Of a stretch of DNA of 64,000 nucleotides, positions 34,171 to 43,346 are shown in pieces. The number at the start of each line of letters is the position of its first letter. The first letter of the stretch is position 1. Location of the stretch: the NCBI GenBank assembly GCA_019090895.1, contig JAHRVB010000163.1:1-64000 (forward strand), written 5' to 3'. The stretch is from Kangiellaceae bacterium (lineage in GTDB: Bacteria; Pseudomonadota; Gammaproteobacteria; Enterobacterales; Kangiellaceae). The notes under the pieces were generated by a model. It made no database searches, had not been told where the DNA came from, and saw nothing but the letters and a program-made list of their open reading frames with translations. A program made the position numbers and the translations under genes.

Positions 34171-36192
34171 GTGGCCACTGTTAGATTAAATCCTCAACAA
34201 GCTCAAGCTGTAAAACTAACGACTTCTCCGCTGCTAGTATTAGCAGGGGCTGGCAGCGGCAAAACAGCAGTTATTACTCAGAAAATCGTTCATCTAATTC
34301 AGCAATGTGGCTATCAAGCCAAGAACATTGCAGCTGTTACCTTCACTAATAAGGCTTCCAAAGAAATGAAAGCACGGGTCACTAAATTGCTGGGTGATAC
34401 CAATGCAAAAGGCCTAACAGTCTCTACTTTTCATAACCTAGGATTAACCATTATTCGAAGAGAATGCAAAGCGTTGGGATTCCGCAAGAATTTTACCATC
34501 TTCGACGATCAAGATTCCTTTCAGCTAATCAAAGAACTTTGCAAAAAAAGTGACGACGCCGATAAAAAGGAAATGCAGGAAGTTTTGGCTCAAATTTCTC
34601 GCTGGAAAAACGATTTAATACAGCCCGAACAGGCCATTGCTATATCTGATGATCAGGAGTTGCTGGTGGCGGCGAAACTGTATGAAGCTTACACTCGAAG
34701 TTTGCGCGCATTTAACGCCGTCGATTTCGACGATTTGATTTTGATCCCTACGTTGCTGTTGATGAATGATCAGCAAGTACGAGAGCGGTGGCAGAATAAA
34801 ATTAGGTACCTGTTGGTCGATGAGTATCAAGATACTAATACCAGTCAATATGAATTGGTTAAACAGATTACCGGACGCTTGGGTAATTTCACTGTAGTTG
34901 GTGACGATGACCAATCCATCTATTCTTGGCGTGGGGCACAGCCTAAGAACTTGGAATTGTTGCAGACTGATTTCCCCAACTTACAAGTGGTTAAACTTGA
35001 ACAGAATTATCGTTCGGCGGGGCGAATTCTGAAATCTGCGAATGTCCTAATCCAAAATAATGAGCATATCTTTAAGAAACGATTGTGGTCAGATAAACAT
35101 TTTGGCGAACCAATACGGATTCTTTCTGCTAAAAACGATAACGACGAATCGGATCGAGTGACCAAGGAAATTCTTTCCCGACGAATCAATAACGGAATTC
35201 AATATCGAGACTTTGCGATTTTATATCGTGGTAATCATCAGTCTCGTTTGTTAGAGAAATTCTTGGTTGATAAACAAATCCCTTACAAGATTAGTGGCAC
35301 CACGTCATTTTTTGCAAGGGCAGAAATTAAAGATGTGATGGCCTATTTTAGGCTAATGGTTAATCAAGAAGACGATAACGCATTCATTCGGATTTCAAAT
35401 GTGCCTCGACGAGAAATCGGTGTTAGTACGCTAGAAAAATTAGGCAGTTATGCCAATGAAAGACACATTAGTTTGTTCGAAGCCATTTTTGAAGTCGGAC
35501 TCGAACAAACACTTTCTGGCAAAGGTCTCGCAGCTGTTCGCCGTTTTGGTGAAACGATCGCTAAGGCATCTGATAACGTCAAGCGAGGTGATAGTTTAGC
35601 GGTAATTAGAGAGTTACTTGCATATATCGGTTATCAAGGCTTCTTATTCGATAATTCCAGCACTCCAAAAGCCGCTGAATTTCGCTGGAGCAATGTCGAA
35701 ACTTTATTATCTTGGATAGAGTCAGGATTAGAAAACAACAAATTAGCAGACGATCCTTTCGCTGAGACAGTTTCAAAACTTTGCTTGAGAGAAATGTTAG
35801 ACCGTGGAGAAGAAGAGGAAGAGGACGCGAATGAGGTTCAATTGATGACCCTACATGCCTCAAAGGGATTAGAGTTTCCACATGTTTACATGGTTGGTAT
35901 GGAAGAAGAATTGTTGCCGCATAAGTCTTCCATTGAAGAAGACAACGTCGAAGAAGAAAGACGTTTGGCTTATGTTGGTATTACTCGTGCTGAGGAAACA
36001 CTAACAATTATTGTCGCACAAAAAAGACAACGCTATGGTGAAATGGTGGATTCAGTTCCGAGCCGTTTTTTAGAAGAGATGCCACAAGAAGATCTCGAAT
36101 GGGAAGTCGATCAGGTGCCAAAAACAGATGAAGAAAAAAGAGAAGAAGGGAAAGATCGTTTAGCGGAAATGCGTAAACGTTTGATGTCATAA
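34171..36192 (+). CDS. rep: ATP-dependent DNA helicase Rep
   Basis: This 673-residue 3'-5' superfamily 1A helicase clears proteins from DNA ahead of the replisome. It matches E. coli Rep closely: VLAGAGSGKT (Walker A), AAVTFTNKA, STFHNLGL, LLVDEYQDTNTSQYELVK, VVGDDDQSIYSWRGA, KLEQNYRS, LMTLHASKGLEFPHVYMVGMEE and YVGITRAEETL are helicase motifs I to VI in order. The start is GTG at 34171; the Met-less N-terminus ATVRLNPQQAQAV fits the family. An extended hairpin lies about 70 bp upstream. A heptamer array begins five bases after the stop. Confidence 0.96.
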   Translation: MATVRLNPQQAQAVKLTTSPLLVLAGAGSGKTAVITQKIVHLIQQCGYQAKNIAAVTFTNKASKEMKARVTKLLGDTNAKGLTVSTFHNLGLTIIRRECKALGFRKNFTIFDDQDSFQLIKELCKKSDDADKKEMQEVLAQISRWKNDLIQPEQAIAISDDQELLVAAKLYEAYTRSLRAFNAVDFDDLILIPTLLLMNDQQVRERWQNKIRYLLVDEYQDTNTSQYELVKQITGRLGNFTVVGDDDQSIYSWRGAQPKNLELLQTDFPNLQVVKLEQNYRSAGRILKSANVLIQNNEHIFKKRLWSDKHFGEPIRILSAKNDNDESDRVTKEILSRRINNGIQYRDFAILYRGNHQSRLLEKFLVDKQIPYKISGTTSFFARAEIKDVMAYFRLMVNQEDDNAFIRISNVPRREIGVSTLEKLGSYANERHISLFEAIFEVGLEQTLSGKGLAAVRRFGETIAKASDNVKRGDSLAVIRELLAYIGYQGFLFDNSSTPKAAEFRWSNVETLLSWIESGLENNKLADDPFAETVSKLCLREMLDRGEEEEEDANEVQLMTLHASKGLEFPHVYMVGMEEELLPHKSSIEEDNVEEERRLAYVGITRAEETLTIIVAQKRQRYGEMVDSVPSRFLEEMPQEDLEWEVDQVPKTDEEKREEGKDRLAEMRKRLMS

Positions 36193-36196
36193 TTTT

Positions 36197-36252
36197 TAGC
36201 AACTAGCAACTAGCAACTAGCAACTAGCAACTAGCAACTAGCAACTAGCAAC
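36197..36252. repeat. Heptamer tandem array (TAGCAAC)8
   Basis: Eight perfect head-to-tail copies of TAGCAAC fill the space between the rep stop and the convergent LysR gene. The unit is identical to those at 14108-14155 and 18304-18331. Unlike those, it is not preceded by the composite repeat. Confidence 0.95.
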
Positions 36253-36265
36253 CGCTCTCCTTCCA

Positions 36266-37174
36266 TCAACCACTCACCGCTTTAGAGAAAAAGTGTTTTA
36301 TTAACTGATAAAATCGAGTGATGTGGATCGGTTTATCACCTTGAAAGCGGTGGACAAAATAAAACGGCCAGAGCTGTCCCTGATATTCAGGAAGTATGCG
36401 TACGAGTTGACCATTTGCCAGTAAGTCTTGTACCGAAAATTCAGGTATAAGTGCAACGCCCATATCATGAGAAAGCATTTCGATAGTTGTTGGTAGGGTA
36501 TTGGACTGAGCGAAGAATGCCACATCAATGCTTTGTTGTTGAGTTAACAAATCATCGTTGTGTAGGATAATTTTATTACTTTGCCAGGGTGTTTGAAGCC
36601 ACTTTAGAGACTGTAAATCTTTCATCGTCTTAATCGTATTTTGTTGACTAACGAAGCGTGGGCTAGCACAAATAATTTCTCTCGCTGAACCTATCGGTAA
36701 GGCTCGATAGTTACTGTCTTTTAAATTTCCCCCATAGATAGCAATGTCTAATTTTTCACTGATTAAATCTTGTGCCTCATCGGAGACAACGATTCGAGGT
36801 CGGATCAACGGAAATTCTATGCACAATTGCTTTAGTGCCGGGACTGCAATATCTCGTTCCAAAGAATGAGGAATTGTGATGGCAATTGTTCCCGATGGCG
36901 TTTCCTGTACCGAATTTATCTCTTGAAGCGCAAGATTGACTTGGTCTTGTAATAACTCACTTCTTGCAAGCAGCTTTTTTCCTGACTCGGTTAACGACAT
37001 GCCACGGGTGTTACGTGAAAGCAGCTGTTGTCCAATATGCGCTTCGAGTCTCTTGATGTGCTGGCTGACTGCGGATTTACTCATGTTCAGTTTAGATGCC
37101 GCTTCTGTAAAAGAGCCCTGCATTGCAACTTCTGCGAATACCAACATTCCAGGTAATAGCTTTAAATTGTTCAT
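36266..37174 (-). CDS. LysR family transcriptional regulator
   Basis: This 302-residue regulator has an N-terminal winged helix (MLVFAEVAMQGSFTEAASKLNMSKSAVSQHIKRLE) and a C-terminal periplasmic-binding-protein-like effector domain (about 90-300). It has the usual CrgA-type features (AITIPHSLERDIAVPALKQL). It is divergent from the DUF1330 and quinone oxidoreductase genes across an 88-bp gap, the classic arrangement for control of the neighbouring genes; the gap contains AT-rich LysR-like half sites but no clear palindrome. Confidence 0.92.
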   Translation of the reverse strand: MNNLKLLPGMLVFAEVAMQGSFTEAASKLNMSKSAVSQHIKRLEAHIGQQLLSRNTRGMSLTESGKKLLARSELLQDQVNLALQEINSVQETPSGTIAITIPHSLERDIAVPALKQLCIEFPLIRPRIVVSDEAQDLISEKLDIAIYGGNLKDSNYRALPIGSAREIICASPRFVSQQNTIKTMKDLQSLKWLQTPWQSNKIILHNDDLLTQQQSIDVAFFAQSNTLPTTIEMLSHDMGVALIPEFSVQDLLANGQLVRILPEYQGQLWPFYFVHRFQGDKPIHITRFYQLIKHFFSKAVSG

Positions 37175-37262
37175 TTAATTAAACACTCAGTTAAATTTAT
37201 GGCTATTGTTTCATTATTCGGCATAGACTAATCTAAGTCAACACTAACCAATGGAGAAAAAG

Positions 37263-37541
37263 ATGTCTGCTTTAATTGTTGTTGATTTAACCCCAATGGA
37301 TTCAGAGAAACTTGCTAGCTACAGTGCACTTGCCGCTGAGACCTTAATACCTTTTGGAGGTGAATTTATTGCCAAAGGAAATATTGAATCGTTACACGGT
37401 GCTGCCGTATATCAAAAGAAAGTCGTTATTCAATTTCCCGACCATGAGAGCGCCTTAAATTGGTACCGGTCAGATAATTATCAAAATATTATTCCAAGCC
37501 GTGATCTAGGAATGAAAAGTCAGTTTCATCTGATTTCTTAG
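37263..37541 (+). CDS. DUF1330 family protein
   Basis: This 92-residue dimeric alpha-beta barrel (ferredoxin-like) protein begins SALIVVDLTPMDSEKLASY and contains VVIQFPDHESALNWYRSDNYQNI, the family's YxxIxxxR-like core. ATG 37263 uses GGAG at 37254-37257; an earlier in-frame ATG at 37251 overlaps that ribosome site. It probably shares a transcript with the following oxidoreductase gene (23-bp gap). Function is unknown; members are often near oxidoreductases. Confidence 0.85.
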   Translation: MSALIVVDLTPMDSEKLASYSALAAETLIPFGGEFIAKGNIESLHGAAVYQKKVVIQFPDHESALNWYRSDNYQNIIPSRDLGMKSQFHLIS

Positions 37542-37564
37542 CAGCAACCTTTAGGAGAATATTA

Positions 37565-38569
37565 ATGAAACCGATTTCTTTCCGCTCAGTACGCTTTCAC
37601 CAAATTGGCGACGCATCTGTTTTGAAAATCGAGCGAGTACCTCTAGAACCGTTAGCGGCTAATGAAGTTAGAATTAGAGTAAGAGCCATAGGCCTGAACA
37701 GAGCAGAAGTTATGTTTAGAAATGGCGAATATCTCGAAACGCCCAAATTTCCTTCCAAGCTCGGATATGAAGCCGCCGGTACAGTTGAGAGTGTGGGAGG
37801 TAACGTGAATAATTTTTCTGTAGGCGATAAAGTATCAACAATCCCAGCTTTTTCAATTGGGGAACATGGTGTCTATGGTGAAATAGCGACAGTTCCACAA
37901 TGTGCCGTTGTTAAATCCCCTGAGCTATTTTCGTATCGGCAAAATGCAGCGATTTGGATGCAATACATCACGGCATATGGAGCTTTGATTGACATTGCTC
38001 AAATTAGACCAAAACAATATGTGGCCATTACCGCCGCAAGCAGTAGCGTCGGAGTTGCAGCAATTCATGTCGCAAAGCATGTCGGCGCAGTGGTTATTGC
38101 GATAACGAGAGGCGAAAATAAGAAACAATTTCTTCTTGAGCAAGGTGCTGATCACGTGATTTGTACTGATACAGAAGAACTAGTTTCAAAAACTATGTCC
38201 ATAACAGAGAATTCTGGAGTTGGGTTGGTTTTCGACCCAATCAGCGGACCGATCTTAAATGACTTGGCGGAAATAAGTGCGACTGGTGGTCGAATCATTG
38301 AATATGGCGCATTAGATAATAGAGAGTCACCTTATCCTCTATTCGCTGCTCTAGCGAAGGGATTAATTATTCAGGGTTATACACTATTTGAAATTACTAA
38401 GAACAACAAGCGGCTAGAAAATGCGAAGCAATATCTATTGGAGTTGTTTAATAGTGGGACGATCGAACCGGTCATAGATAGCGTTTTTTCATTGGATAAG
38501 ATCCAAGACGCACATCGATATATGGAGTCCAATCAGCAAAAAGGAAAGATAGTTGTTGAGATTGATTAA
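37565..38569 (+). CDS. Zinc-independent MDR quinone oxidoreductase
   Basis: This 334-residue medium-chain dehydrogenase/reductase has an N-terminal GroES-like domain (IGLNRAEVMFRNGEYLE, LGYEAAGTVESVGGNV) and a Rossmann domain with AASSSVGVAAIHVAK. It lacks the catalytic and structural zinc cysteines of alcohol dehydrogenases, and so falls with NADPH quinone or enone reductases. It is transcribed away from the LysR gene together with the DUF1330 gene. Confidence 0.9.
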   Translation: MKPISFRSVRFHQIGDASVLKIERVPLEPLAANEVRIRVRAIGLNRAEVMFRNGEYLETPKFPSKLGYEAAGTVESVGGNVNNFSVGDKVSTIPAFSIGEHGVYGEIATVPQCAVVKSPELFSYRQNAAIWMQYITAYGALIDIAQIRPKQYVAITAASSSVGVAAIHVAKHVGAVVIAITRGENKKQFLLEQGADHVICTDTEELVSKTMSITENSGVGLVFDPISGPILNDLAEISATGGRIIEYGALDNRESPYPLFAALAKGLIIQGYTLFEITKNNKRLENAKQYLLELFNSGTIEPVIDSVFSLDKIQDAHRYMESNQQKGKIVVEID

Positions 38570-38722
38570 GTAACGGAAACAACGATCGCTGTCTCAGTTT
38601 GAAGCCGTGAGTATTCACTGAAAACTTAACGTCGACCTTGGATGGAATGTCAGTTTCATCTGATTCTTGAGAAAGGCGCGGGTAAATCAATTCGAAAAAT
38701 AAAAAGATAGGTCGTTAGTCGA

Positions 38723-39037
38723 TTACTTATCTTTTCCCTTTGTTTTCGCATATTTCAGCGCTTCATAAAAGTACGACTCAAACAGTTCTTCAAAATCGGT
38801 CGGTATCAGTACCCATTCCTTGAAACGTTTTTTTGTGAAATTAAACTCCCTGCCAAATCCTTGTTCGATTATCTCATTGACGCGATATGGAGACAGTTTG
38901 ACGATTAATGCGTCTTCTTTGTCGAAAAACATACCCATAAATTCACCCTTATAACGTAAGCATGGTGTTTTCATCATTGTAGAATGTTCTACGTCTTTTT
39001 CAAATGTTAGTTTTTTGATTGATTCTTCGTAACTCAT
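38723..39037 (-). CDS. TfoX N-terminal-like domain protein
   Basis: This 104-residue protein has the pattern MMKTPCLRYKGEFMGMFFDKEDALIVKLS ... KRFKEWVLIP typical of the TfoX/Sxy N-terminal domain family. Only this domain is present, so it should not be taken as the competence regulator itself. It stands alone on the minus strand after the quinone oxidoreductase gene. Confidence 0.7.
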   Translation of the reverse strand: MSYEESIKKLTFEKDVEHSTMMKTPCLRYKGEFMGMFFDKEDALIVKLSPYRVNEIIEQGFGREFNFTKKRFKEWVLIPTDFEELFESYFYEALKYAKTKGKDK

Positions 39038-39192
39038 AAAGTTTGCTCTTTAGTATTCTTTCTGGATTATTGGTACGCAAGTTATTCCTAATTTAAATAG
39101 TCCCTATCTAAAGGAGTTGCTGGGTTGGTATGCCCCGCGAAAAACAGTGGTTATCCGCTGAAAGCTCTAGGCCGTCCTACTTCATACCCGTG

Positions 39193-39232
39193 AAAAAAGG
39201 TTGGGTAGAGGAACGAAACCCAACGGTTTTTT
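39193..39232 (-). terminator. Hairpin terminator built from a dispersed repeat
   Basis: On the minus strand, AACCGTTGGGT and ACCCAACCTT form a stem around TTCGTTCCTCT, followed by TTTTTT. It lies 24 bp after the stop of the MBL hydrolase gene and doubles as a copy of the GTTGGGT/ACCCAAC repeat seen at 16082-16109. Confidence 0.7.
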
Positions 39233-39255
39233 GCTCGATCCATACGAGCATAATC

Positions 39256-40893
39256 TTAATGTTCCACCGCCTCAAATTGTTTGGTGTTCTTGTTAAAAGC
39301 TAACTCATGGATATCCCACTTAAAGCCCTTTTTAGGCTGTTCTAGTTTTTGTGCGATGATGACTTTATCGCCAAGGGCTCTCAAGGTAATCATTCCATAG
39401 ACAGCGACATTCCGGTCTTGTTTTTCTTCCATCTCTCGCTGCAATCGTTTGCGCTCTTGTTTGCTACTACTTTCTTCAATTTGTTTAAGATAGCTCTGTA
39501 ACGCTTCAAAGTGCTTTATAATTGGTGTGAATTCACGGGTGCTTCTTGCAAGCTCTGTTGAGAATATCATTGGGCGGTCGCCGCGGCCATGCTTACCGAA
39601 TGCGCCTAGTGCATCTGGGCGAGGGTGGGAATGGCTTTCATTATCTCCGCTAGAAATTACTGTAGCCGCTGCGTTGACACATTGTAAAAAAGTATCAGTA
39701 AAATGCGAGCTACCATGATGGCAAGCTTTCGTAACATCACATTCGAAAGTCGCCCTTGCTTCGGCGATAATCACATCTAGTTTGAAATTATTCACTGCTA
39801 AGGATGTTAGTTCTTTTTGGGTTGCTTTGTTGCCTTTTGCGATGGTCTTCTTAATTTTCTTCTCAAGTGTCGATGTTTCATCACCAACAGAGGTATACTG
39901 TTGTAATAAGAAATCTTGAGATTCAGTATTTAAATCACCACCGAGCATAATCGACAGATTACCATACAATAATTTCAAAATTACAGAATGTCCATTTTTT
40001 GTAACACCTTCACTTCCAAGTCTTCTCAAGCATTTTCTAGTTTTTCCCTGATGACTCACTTTTTCAACAACTGGGCCGAGTACTCTTAGAGATACATCAT
40101 TAACTTCATCGAACGGACCCAAGAATACTTGATTCTCGAGTTTGTCGATATCAACAGATAGTGCTTTGAAAGTGGTTGTGGGGGAGTTCTTTAGGCAAGC
40201 TCTCATGGTCGATAAATATTGTTTGCGAGTTTTTGGATGGGCTTTATTCAAGTCTTTCATTTTCTTGCTAGTATCGACTAAGTTCCACAGATATTTTTCT
40301 CCATCTGAAGCTGCGTAACCACCCAGGTCGTCTGGATAAGTTAAACCTGGTTTTTTGACCTCCGCTGGACGTTCAACAATACCATTGTGGTAGACCTTGC
40401 CAACCTCGAGTTTTAAATTCTCGAAAACATCCAAAAAACCGTAATAATGGTCATTATCCGGATGAGAGATGACTAAGTGATCAATAAGCCAGGGCGTTTT
40501 TTCTTTTTTGTTCGCGTCAAAGTCTGACGCACGTTTAACATTACGATGACGTAGATTATATCGCCAGGATAAAAATCGATTCATATTGGAGCCGACTCCG
40601 GCATCAATAAGAATAATATCGTCGTCTGGTGTGACTATGTGACAGCCATCGCCTTGTCCTATATCGACAAAGTTGACTTCCAGCGCGCGTTGTTTTGAGA
40701 ACTCCGATTTCTTAATCCACCCTTCAGAGTTACGGCAGCGAATATTGACACAGCCATTCTTAACCGTTGTATTCAACACTCTTAACCAATCACCAAGTAA
40801 CAGGTGGTTTACTTTGTCGCCTCTCGAAGATTTGCTCCGCAAATACACATGGGGCTTTGAGATGAAATAACTTTTATTTTTACTCAGTGGCAT
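39256..40893 (-). CDS. SH3-like + ComEC-type metallo-beta-lactamase hydrolase
   Basis: This 545-residue protein has no membrane segments and no signal peptide. Residues about 10-66 look like a bacterial SH3 domain (PHVYLRSKSSRGDKV, GDWLRVL, SEGWIKKSEF). Residues about 70-440 are a metallo-beta-lactamase fold of the ComEC/Rec2 type: VNFVDIGQGDGCHI, IDAGVGSN, SHPDNDHYYGF (metal ligands His144, Asp146, Asp148, His149), MLGGDLN and KACHHGSSHFTDTFL. It has a long insert (about 160-340) and a Lys/Glu-rich helical end. ComEC's catalytic domain is a nuclease, so a soluble DNase or phosphodiesterase is likely; target and partners are unknown. Confidence 0.82.
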   Translation of the reverse strand: MPLSKNKSYFISKPHVYLRSKSSRGDKVNHLLLGDWLRVLNTTVKNGCVNIRCRNSEGWIKKSEFSKQRALEVNFVDIGQGDGCHIVTPDDDIILIDAGVGSNMNRFLSWRYNLRHRNVKRASDFDANKKEKTPWLIDHLVISHPDNDHYYGFLDVFENLKLEVGKVYHNGIVERPAEVKKPGLTYPDDLGGYAASDGEKYLWNLVDTSKKMKDLNKAHPKTRKQYLSTMRACLKNSPTTTFKALSVDIDKLENQVFLGPFDEVNDVSLRVLGPVVEKVSHQGKTRKCLRRLGSEGVTKNGHSVILKLLYGNLSIMLGGDLNTESQDFLLQQYTSVGDETSTLEKKIKKTIAKGNKATQKELTSLAVNNFKLDVIIAEARATFECDVTKACHHGSSHFTDTFLQCVNAAATVISSGDNESHSHPRPDALGAFGKHGRGDRPMIFSTELARSTREFTPIIKHFEALQSYLKQIEESSSKQERKRLQREMEEKQDRNVAVYGMITLRALGDKVIIAQKLEQPKKGFKWDIHELAFNKNTKQFEAVEH

Positions 40894-40991
40894 TTTACTA
40901 ACTCCTTTAGTTTATTGCGATTTACTCTGGTAAGTTATCAACTACATAATTTGAGTTCTTGATTCCTTTATTAACGCATTTTAAATGCTTT

Positions 40992-41507
40992 CTACTTAAT
41001 AATTTCGAGAGCTAATATAGACGAAGGTAATTTATCTTTACCAACCACTAATACAGGGCCTATTCCTACTTTTGAAAACCCCAATTTCTTATAGAACGCT
41101 TGAGCACGATAGTTGATGTCTGATACACACAACCAAAGCCTAGTGCTGCCGTATTCTAATGCGGACTGAACAATACTATCAAAAAGCTGTCGACCTAGTC
41201 CGCCGCCGAAATGACTGGATAGTACATATATTTGTTTGAGTTCGGTACTCGGTCCAGCTAATTCAACAGGGCATGGCATATGTTTTATCAAATAGAAACC
41301 AGCGGGAATTTCCTGGTCTAAAGCAACAACGGCTTCAGTGGTCTCGTCGTCTAATAGCAGAGCAACATCACTTGGTAAATAGTTATCGGAACAATAGCAT
41401 TCGATATCTTCTTCGCTGTGAACACCTTTATATGCTTCTTTGAAAGTTTTAATGCATAACTCTGAAAGCAGGTTTGCTGATTGCCTATCAATTCTTTCAA
41501 GTTTCAT
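40992..41507 (-). CDS. GNAT family N-acetyltransferase
   Basis: This 171-residue protein has the acetyl-CoA binding motif A in IYVLSSHFGGGLGRQLFDSIV and motif B in RAQAFYKKLGFSKVG, which places it in the GNAT superfamily. It uses acetyl-CoA to acetylate an amine; the substrate is unknown. It is upstream of the MBL gene on the same strand (98-bp gap). Confidence 0.9.
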   Translation of the reverse strand: MKLERIDRQSANLLSELCIKTFKEAYKGVHSEEDIECYCSDNYLPSDVALLLDDETTEAVVALDQEIPAGFYLIKHMPCPVELAGPSTELKQIYVLSSHFGGGLGRQLFDSIVQSALEYGSTRLWLCVSDINYRAQAFYKKLGFSKVGIGPVLVVGKDKLPSSILALEIIK

Positions 41508-41604
41508 TGTGGTCTTTGGACTCCTTTAAGAACCAAGAATATCGTTTTCAATGTGTGTTGGTCAAATTGCGCACCAACAATGATCTTACTTTTTCAATAA
41601 GGAA

Positions 41605-41961
41605 TTAGATTGATATCTGCTTTTGTATCTTTTTAGGCAATGAGGAGATGGCCTTCTCATATGACCAACATACGAGTTCTTTTAGGTATTCCTCGTTCAT
41701 ATTTCTAACATCTACTACTGTTACCCAGTGAAAACGATGCATGTATCGTGCAGGTTTTATACCGGGTTGATCCGTCAGTTCTAAGAAACGTTCCGGCGTT
41801 GCTCTAAAGCTGAAACGCCATTTTTCAGGAGCGCTGGTTTTGAAATAGGCAAATTTTTTTCCGTGGACCAAGTAGGACATTATATTGGATGGTCCGCCCA
41901 GTTCTACGCATGTAGATTTAGGTAATGATTGGCACAATTGTTTGAGAGCTTTAGTATCCAT
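41605..41961 (-). CDS. MmcQ/YjbR family protein
   Basis: This 118-residue protein has the YjbR fold: CQSLPKSTCVELGGPSN, KKFAYFKT, KWRFSFRATPERFLEL and PARYMHRFHWVTV. The family has a CyaY-like fold and is called DNA-binding by homology only. It is a single gene. Confidence 0.88.
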   Translation of the reverse strand: MDTKALKQLCQSLPKSTCVELGGPSNIMSYLVHGKKFAYFKTSAPEKWRFSFRATPERFLELTDQPGIKPARYMHRFHWVTVVDVRNMNEEYLKELVCWSYEKAISSLPKKIQKQISI

Positions 41962-41993
41962 ATTTTTAAGTTACATCATAGTTGGTATTGCGA

Positions 41994-42440
41994 TTAATTT
42001 CTTTTACTCTTCAAGTACGCTCCAAACGATACCGCGGCCAGGGATATTAGACTTAGCACGATAGTTTCAGCGATGTTTTCAGATTGAAGATTTAACAAGC
42101 TCATAATTACAATGGTGATCACATACATACTAATTACATCTCGAATAATGTGTTTCACCGAATATTTTGCACATATATATCCGGCAATAATAGAGATGCC
42201 AGTGCCCAACGTTATCACTGCGAGGTAGTAAGGAGACAAAACACCCCCAGTTAGTAGACCCGGTATCTGCTCGGCAGTTGCGCCATGTTGAAGATGATAG
42301 ACTGTAAAAAGAGTACCTAGAATAACACCCATGGCTGTTGAGCCAACAATTTCAATCAGCACTCCGATTGATATAGCCTTAACGCTATTCCCATTATCTT
42401 GATGTATTAATTCGACATCAGAACTTGGCGGTTCATACAT
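41994..42440 (-). CDS. Four-helix membrane protein of unknown function
   Basis: This 148-residue protein has hydrophobic segments near 22-45, 66-88, 96-117 and 121-140, with a polar N-terminus. I recognise no family. It lies 32 bp upstream of the YjbR gene on the same strand and may share its transcript. Confidence 0.65.
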   Translation of the reverse strand: MYEPPSSDVELIHQDNGNSVKAISIGVLIEIVGSTAMGVILGTLFTVYHLQHGATAEQIPGLLTGGVLSPYYLAVITLGTGISIIAGYICAKYSVKHIIRDVISMYVITIVIMSLLNLQSENIAETIVLSLISLAAVSFGAYLKSKRN

Positions 42441-42780
42441 GGATTATCGTCCGTGTTGTTTGTAATGTTATAGTCCGTAGGCTAAGTTAATAAATTAAAG
42501 TGAGTTTGTCGAGGATAAAAATTGTTGACCCCTTCGATAGCGCTGTGAAGAAGCACGATAGGTTATCTAGATCAAGTCCTGTCCCAGCGACACTCAGCGA
42601 TTTATCAGAGGACAGATACGAAGTCACTTTAATTACATATTTATATATAGTTCACGATTTTATTAACATTATTCTCTATTGGTTGTCCTATAGATAAGTA
42701 GAGGTGTATGCTAAGTTATAAGGGCTGCGTAGATTGACTTGCGAATTCTTGCAAACAGCTCAGTTTTAGAGGTAAATACA
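42441..42780. other. Intergenic region with separated inverted repeat
   Basis: There is no convincing gene in these 340 bp. AATTAAAGTGA (42493-42503) and its reverse complement TCACTTTAATT (42624-42634) enclose about 120 bp, like a small non-autonomous element, but I see no flanking target duplication. A 65-codon frame at 42500-42697 lacks a ribosome site. Confidence 0.35.
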
Positions 42781-43290
42781 ATGAAACTCAATACGACATT
42801 CGTGATAACAGTGATAATGGCGTTGGTATTAGTCAATGGTTGCTCCACACATCGATTGACGGAACAGCAGCGCGCCGAACTTTATAGTGATTACTTAAAC
42901 AATAATAAAGTAGAGGAAGTTGAGCGAGTGACCTCGTTCCGCTTTCATGGTTGGCGTGAATTAGGTAAGAAGCACTTGATTGTCTCTAAATCAATGAACC
43001 GTCCTTATTTTCTTACTTTAAAGAATAATTGTATTGAGCTGGGCTTCTCGCAATCTATCGGTATCAATCGTTCAGGTTCCACACTTCATGCTAAATTTGA
43101 CTCAATATTTGTTCCTTCTTTTCCTGAGCAACGATGTTTTATTAAGTCTATTCATAAATTAACGCGTGAGCAGGCTGATGCGATTAGCGACTTGGGTAAA
43201 GAGAAAGAAGGACCCGTTGAAGAAAAGCTCAATAAAGTAATTGAAGGAGAGGGCGGTCAACCGAGTACCGAAGCCTCTAATGCGGACTGA
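42781..43290 (+). CDS. DUF6491 family lipoprotein
   Basis: This 169-residue protein has a lipoprotein signal (FVITVIMALVLVNGC, lipobox V-N-G-C), then FRFHGWRELGKKHLIVSKS, PYFLTLKNNCIELGFSQSIGI and FDSIFV, the usual DUF6491 words, and a Glu-rich tail. ATG 42781 with GAGGT is preferred over an in-frame upstream codon at 42739. The family is a periplasm-facing lipoprotein of unknown role. Confidence 0.8.
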   Translation: MKLNTTFVITVIMALVLVNGCSTHRLTEQQRAELYSDYLNNNKVEEVERVTSFRFHGWRELGKKHLIVSKSMNRPYFLTLKNNCIELGFSQSIGINRSGSTLHAKFDSIFVPSFPEQRCFIKSIHKLTREQADAISDLGKEKEGPVEEKLNKVIEGEGGQPSTEASNAD

Positions 43291-43346
43291 GCGTTTAAAT
43301 TTTCTATATCTCTTGCATTACTAATAACTAATTAACCAATGCCAGC

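Noticed and set aside
42500-42697. 65-codon plus-strand frame
   Set aside because: No ribosome site, no recognisable protein features, lies between inverted repeats.
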